NCBI GenBank assembly: GCA_045837725.1
Contig: JBEWZL010000179.1
Location: 124,001-188,000 of the forward strand
DNA: 64,000 nucleotides
Source of the DNA: Vermamoeba vermiformis
Taxonomy: Eukaryota; Tubulinea; Echinamoebida
Direction: 5' to 3'
The notes below the pieces were generated by a model. It was not told where the DNA came from. It saw nothing but the letters and a program-made list of their open reading frames with translations, and searched no databases. Shown in pieces: positions 59,062 through 64,000 of the stretch. Position 1 is the stretch's first letter. Each line of letters starts with the position of its first letter. Position numbers and translations under genes: made by a program.

Positions 59062-59611
59062 TGCTGTTCTGCGGAAAGATCTAACTCGAGTTTTCCACTT
59101 GTGGCTTTGGATTGCTGAATATTAAAATAATTTAACTTTGTCCGCTTTCTGTTCTCCACCCGCGTTTATGGTCTAAAAATTCCTTAATTAGAAATCACGC
59201 GACATTTTCATCGTGTCCAACACGCTTCGAAACTGCTAAAATTGGAACGCAATTAATGTTTATGTTTAAATAACTATGTCAGACCAGCCAACCTCCATAT
59301 AATACCATATTCGAGTATGTACGGTGCGAAGACGGCCGTTCAACCTGTTTAGGCTTGCCGATATAAGGAAAAACGGCCGAAACCCTCCGCTCCGTCACAT
59401 CGATGGGAGGAGGTGTGTACTACGACCATTATATCGATTGGCACTTAATTAAGCTAATAACTTCGAATTCTCGCAGATCAGTGAGGGCGTCTGTCTGGTT
59501 CGTTGCAAATTGAGTTTCTGATAATCTTCCCGATAGAGACATACACACTTACTATTTATTGTTTTTTTCCTTTATTTTAATTATACCCACCGCTTACACT
59601 AGCTGCCACAA
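59062..59611. other. divergent intergenic region
   Basis: These 550 bp separate the PHD gene and the RWD-IMPACT gene. A more GC-rich block at about 59320-59420 contains two CGGCCG sites and CCTCC/GGAGG elements about 25 bp apart that could pair. No open frame or recognised RNA gene was seen. Confidence 0.35.
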
Positions 59612-61487
59612 ATGGAACGAAATAGTGCTGGTAATTGTCCATCTAAAGTTCGATCGTGCATTTCTAACGCTCTAATAGCATTACAGCAAACGCAAGAAAT
59701 TGCTAATTTATTTACACGATACGGGGAAGACTTAGAAACTCTGGATCGTGACAAGACTTACAAATATCAGGTTAGAATTTAATTTCAAATTCTCCAATAA
59801 TTTTAAAAAATTCTGTTCACCTCTAAACTAATATAGTCATCACCCTCCAAGACGTTCTTAATTTAATCCTTATTAAAATAATTCAGATAAAATTCAGACT
59901 GCCGAATGACAAACCACTTGTCTTGAAATTCAACTTTACACCTAATTATCCTACCGATGAGCCACCAGTATTTACCTTACAAACACGATGGCTTAATGAT
60001 GAACAACTCGAAGTATTGAAGAATGCTTTAGTGCGAATTTTTAAAGAAGACACTGAAAAACGAGGAATAATAACGAATTGGGTCGAATGGTTCGTAACAC
60101 AAATTAAAATTTATCAAAGCGTGTTGAATCAAGAAGTACACGCGGCGTTAAAATTCATGAATTTAACTTTGCGATAAAATTAGATACTTTTTTTATTAAA
60201 TTTGCCAAATTCAGTAATTCGGCATTAATTTTATTAGTTTTTTTTCCAGTTTATCCTCTTTCCCAACTAATATTGTGTCATAGGTTAAAGGACAATGCTC
60301 TTCAAGCCTTGAATATAAATCCTTTAGAGTACGTATTAATGCGTTATTTCGGTTATTCCCATTTTATATTAACTTTTCGGCAAAAGATCCGCAGCGGTCA
60401 GTGACGATGAAGAAGAGGAAGAGAAGCTGATAGTCGTCCACGGCAACATCGCTAATGAAAAGAAAAGTAAGATTTCGGAATTATGTCAATTGACTTAAGA
60501 ATCGGGTTACTGATCGAGGTCAGATCGATTCCAAGCCCATCTATTCGAAATCAACACTATGGAGCACTGCAAAGCTGCACTGGCCGAGATCAAAACAATC
60601 AAAAAGTAAGTGCGAATCTGACTCTCGGGTTCTCCCGCAACCAAAATTGAACGACTTTATAAAGGGATGCGACCAGTCTTTCGTGGGCCTATTCACTAAA
60701 AGTCAACAATAATACGGTAAGTAATGTGATCGAGGCTGTTTTCCGGCCATCTTCGTACACCGGTAAAAGATTCCGTACGATTACCATATTAGGGAAAAGA
60801 TTCGATTGCGTTTTTGAACTTTGTCTAATACACATTTTAGAAAGAAGCCAAAGAAGACGATAAAGTTAAAGACGCAGGCTCTGCGGTATGTATAGAACTG
60901 ATGGTATATAAATGCTTTACTAATCTTTACCGTCACTAGATCTTAGAATTAATCCACAGCGCTGGAATTTGTAATGTATTAGTAGCTGTAGTGCTCTGGT
61001 CACAAAGCGACGACATAGCGGCCGATTCCGTCAAACACTTGACTCAGCACGCGAAGACTGTGCTAACAAATTTTTCTCGCGGTTTGACTGGTAAGTGACA
61101 CGCTTTGTCGGAAATTGTCCGATAATTTTATTTCTCGTAATAAAGTCACAACGCTGACCAAACAATGTTGACTTAGAGCGAAAAGAGAATAAGGCAAAGA
61201 ACAAGCCAAAGAAACAGTTCAGACCCACCGCGGATGTACTCAACAGACTCCGCCACGACTCCAAGTACAATCCAGAAGAGTTCTTAGTTGGATACGAGGA
61301 TCGGTATGCGCTCTTCTTGATACGTGTGCGTTACTGACTTAAGATCAGATTTGTGGGTATAAAAGAGATGAATTTGAAGGACTTCGATGCGCAGAGCGAC
61401 ATCCCGGTGCACCGCATCAGATATTTCAAGCGCAACGAAGATATCGTGTGGGATAGAAGAACGAAGCTCGATAAGATATTCTTTTGA
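59612..61487 (+). CDS. RWD-IMPACT-MJ1316 (DUF504) three-domain fusion
   Basis: The ATG at 59612 begins MERNSAGNCPSKVRSCISNA. Exons 1-2 form an RWD domain (FNFTPNYPTDEPPVFTLQ; NWVEWFVTQI). A later part is the IMPACT/UPF0029 domain: KKSDRFQAHLFEINTMEHCK, then DAGSAILELIHSAGICNVLV and VKHLTQHAKTVL (~60410-61090). The C-terminus is an MJ1316/DUF504 domain: LNRLRHDSKYNPEEFLVGYE, then DRFVGIKEMNLKDFD and HRIRYFKRNEDIVWDRR. The IMPACT exons have no usable ATG of their own, so they must splice to the RWD exon before its TAA at 60177. A phase-2 donor near 60145 or 60113 would give frame continuity to the exon at ~60286, but neither donor is strong. The stop is TGA at 61485-61487. IMPACT/YIH1 restrains GCN2; MJ1316 domains are thought to recognise RNA ends. 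Confidence 0.72.
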
Positions 61488-61813
61488 ATTATGTGAATAA
61501 AAATTACTGAACAAAACTTTTTTTGGGGATATTCAGATGCTCTCTAGATCCAACCTGGATCCGTTCGTGTAAAAAAAATATTGTGCTAGCTAGCTTATCT
61601 AATCATGTTCATCGCCATTTAAATGCTATTCTCACTAAACGCTGATTAATCTCGCCCTGATCTCGCCTGTCCAAATTACGTGCCATTTACACCAGAAAAA
61701 TAAACGGAGCTTTCTTGTTTCCAATTAATATTTTTTGACCAGCCTTCTGCTTGCAACATCTTCTACCACAACTACCAAGTGAATTATCGCTGTTCTGCGC
61801 CTGCTGTACAGAG
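61488..61813. other. intergenic region upstream of myosin
   Basis: These 326 bp hold the 3' end of the RWD-IMPACT gene and the 5' leader of the myosin gene. No RNA gene, repeat or coding frame was seen. Confidence 0.4.
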
Positions 61814-64000
61814 ATGTCACTTGTGGAAGAGCTGCGTGTTGGATCTAAAGTCTTCGTTGAAGATAAAACTGAAGGCTGGATTACCGCCGAAATTATTGAA
61901 CTCGACCCCAACAATGCGGACTCCATTTTGATCAGAACCAACCAAGATCCTCAGCAGGTAAAATAAACAACCGAAATTTTTTGAAAAATAAGAAAAATAT
62001 CACAGTCACTGTAAAATTATTTAATGTAATATATGCTCCCATGCTGGTCATAATGTTGAAGAAGCAAAATTAAAGTCTCTCAAAAATTAAATTTTAGATC
62101 TCGCTAACAGCGAGCTGAACTTCCATAAACCTATATTAAGCACTTAATATATTTACCCTCGGTATAGAATTCAAAGATATCAACTTATTTTAGTCTGAAA
62201 ATGCCAAACTCCACTTAAATTTCGTTAGGTTATAATTCTAACGTTGCAATTTTTGCTAGGAATATAAAAAGCCAGCTGCCGACCTCTACCTATGTAACCC
62301 TCCTATATTAGATGCCGTTGATGACCTTACGACCCTATCATTTTTGGTACGTATTTCAAACCAGATCTTGCAACTTTTTTAATTTTCAAAAATTAGCACG
62401 AGCCTGGTGTGCTGCACAACCTTGAAACTCGATACCAAATGAACATGATTTACTCATTCTCAGGTATTTAATTAATTAAATAATATGACTCTTCACGATC
62501 TAACCAATTTTAGGTCCAATTCTTATTGCTGTCAATCCCTATCAACGTCTGCCCTTATATGCCAATGAAATCATTGCAGCTTATTGCGGCCAACCGCTAG
62601 GTACGAATAATTCATATTAACTGCGGGATTTGGTGTTGACACTCGTGTTTTGACAGGCAAATTGCAACCGCACATTTACGCCATTGCCGAGCAGTCATAT
62701 CGTTCAATGTTAAGTGACGGCCAAAATCAATCTATTCTCGTATCTGGCGAGTCAGGTGCTGGTAAAACAGACTCGACAAAGGTAAGTCCAAATCATTTCA
62801 TAGTTGATTTCAGCGGTCATTTTTGACACGTTGCCATCCAGTTTTTGTTGCAATACTTTGCAGCCATGAGTTCAAAGGACGCGACAGGCTCTATCGAGAA
62901 GAAAGTGTTGGAATCAACGCCTGTGCTTGAAGCATTTGGTAACGCAAAGACATTGAAGAACGACAACTCGAGTCGATTTGGCAAGTTCATTGAAGTGCAG
63001 TTCAACGACAGAGGCTGTATTTGCGGTGCCAATCTGTCGACTTACTTGTTGGAGAAGTCACGTATTGTGCGTCAAGCAGAGGGTGAAAGAAATTATCACT
63101 TCTTTTACCAACTGTGCGCTGGTGCCTCACCTGAAGAACGACAACGCTTTTACTTGGAAGAACCAGGCTTCTATGAATTCTTGAACAAGAGCGGCTGTTA
63201 CGAAATTGAAGGTGTTGCTGATGACGAGTCATTCAGACGTACTCGTGTCGCTTTTGACATTTTGGGCATTACCAAAGACGAGCAAGAAAATATCTTTGCG
63301 ATCGTTTCTGCAGTACTTCGTCTCGGAAACGTCACGTAAGAATTCTGATTTATTTTGCACGAGAACAAATCTAACAAATATTTTAGCGTGGCACCCAACC
63401 CTAACAACAGTGACGAAGCTGTTATTGGCGATAAAGAGCACTTGGAAATTGCTTGCAAGCTCTTGGGCATTGATTTAGCCACGTGCGAGAAGACTTTCAC
63501 GGTCAGAAAAGTCGTGGCTCCCGGTGAAACTTACATTAAGCCCTTGTCTCCTGCTCAAGCAGAAAGTGCCAAGGACTCACTCGCCATGCTCATCTATTCG
63601 AAACTGTTTGATTGGCTCGTGGCTCGTATCAACAAGTCGATCAACAACAAGGCCGAGTCCAAGTCATTCATTGGCGTGCTTGACATTTACGGCTTTGAGT
63701 CGTTCGAAACAAACAGCTTTGAACAGTTCTGCATCAACTACGCCAATGAAAAGCTTCAGCAGCAATTCAACCAGGTACGATCCATTGGAATTTATTGTGT
63801 GCTAATTTGAATCTGACACGTGTCAAAACAGCACATTTTCAAAATTGAACAACAAGAATACACCAAAGAAAAGATTGACTGGTCGTACATTGAATTCAAA
63901 GATAACCAAGGATGTCTTGATTTGATTGAAAAGAAGCTCGGCATTATTGATCTCTTGGACGAAGAGTGTACTTTCCCTCGTGCCACTGACGACACATTTG
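61814..64000 (+). CDS. myosin heavy chain, class V/XI-like (motor start; runs off right edge)
   Basis: The ATG at 61814 begins [20 protein letters not shown], an SH3-like N-terminal subdomain. Motor motifs are in order: NPYQRLPLY, the P-loop GESGAGKT (~62745-62770), [15 protein letters not shown] (switch I), [30 protein letters not shown] (switch II DIYGFE, ~63680-63730) and [17 protein letters not shown]. Exons are split by 50-75-nt introns. The last complete intron here (63776-63831) contains TGACACGTGTCA. The N-terminus without a long extension and the motor sequence point to a class V/XI-type cargo transporter, but IQ motifs, tail and cargo domain lie outside the window, so the class is provisional. 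Confidence 0.92.
63814..63825. repeat. intronic palindrome TGACACGTGTCA (copy 5)
   Basis: An exact copy in a 56-nt myosin intron, just upstream of the acceptor AACAG. A one-mismatch copy (AGACACGTGTCA) is at 44110-44121 in the fucosyltransferase-like gene. Confidence 0.9.

Noticed and set aside
59612-61487. TGA reassigned to a sense codon in this genome
   Set aside because: The MJ1316 domain ends at its expected place on TGA 61485-61487, so TGA does act as a stop here.
1-64000. LTR elements, LINEs, endogenous virus copies, CRISPR arrays
   Set aside because: No reverse transcriptase, integrase, capsid-like frame, long direct terminal repeat or regular spacer array was seen. The only mobile element supported is the DNA transposon at 2574-7351.

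Overview
This is a gene-dense, intron-dense nuclear window from a microbial eukaryote. Most introns are very short (some near 30-35 nt, many 45-80 nt) with GT-AG ends and frequent GTACGT or GTAAGT donors. Intergenic gaps are often under 300 bp, and the tRNA genes lack an encoded CCA. Asn-rich tracts in several proteins, a SHAQKYF-like MYB protein, PIEZO, a DUF4114/VWA surface protein and fused ALG14-ALG13 fit an amoebozoan best. That assignment is an inference and is not proved by the sequence. TAA is the usual stop, TAG occurs in five genes, and TGA ends only one recognised gene.

Layout. 1-1.9 kb: 5' part of a secreted DUF4114/VWA protein (minus). 2.57-7.35 kb: a whole-looking 4.78-kb DNA transposon with 92-bp inverted repeats and an 8-bp target duplication, sitting in what was probably a ~108-bp divergent promoter. 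7.4-9.3 kb: F-box gene. 9.5-14.7 kb: EF-hand protein, an ALG14-ALG13 fusion (N-glycan precursor synthesis) and a ZYG11-like leucine-rich protein. 14.8-23.3 kb: a PIEZO mechanosensitive channel. 23.5-31.1 kb: a C2/EF-hand protein, a biotin-dependent acyl-CoA carboxylase alpha subunit and a HemW/RSAD1 radical-SAM protein. 31.1-32.8 kb: small unrecognised genes. 32.8-37.9 kb: ZMAT2/SNU23, ribosomal protein L13a and a MYB factor. 38.1-42.3 kb: a second ZYG11-like leucine-rich gene whose 2.2-kb intron appears to hold five tRNA genes (Ile, Glu, Val, Val, Phe). 42.6-51.8 kb: coiled-coil protein, O-fucosyltransferase-like enzyme, cysteine dioxygenase, SMIM13-like membrane protein, CDC123, TRM7 and a tail-anchored protein interrupted by an in-frame TGA. 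52-64 kb: PMS2, VMA22/CCDC115, an NSD-like PHD protein, an RWD-IMPACT-MJ1316 fusion and the motor-domain start of a class V/XI-like myosin.

The genes are mostly unrelated housekeeping functions rather than a pathway cluster. The features most worth a second look are the transposon and its target site, the three-domain IMPACT fusion, the tRNA nest inside an intron, the TGA-interrupted tail-anchored gene, and a 12-bp perfect palindrome (TGACACGTGTCA) that recurs in the short introns of several genes. Exon limits given here were read by eye from splice signals and frame continuity, so individual boundaries may be off by a few bases.
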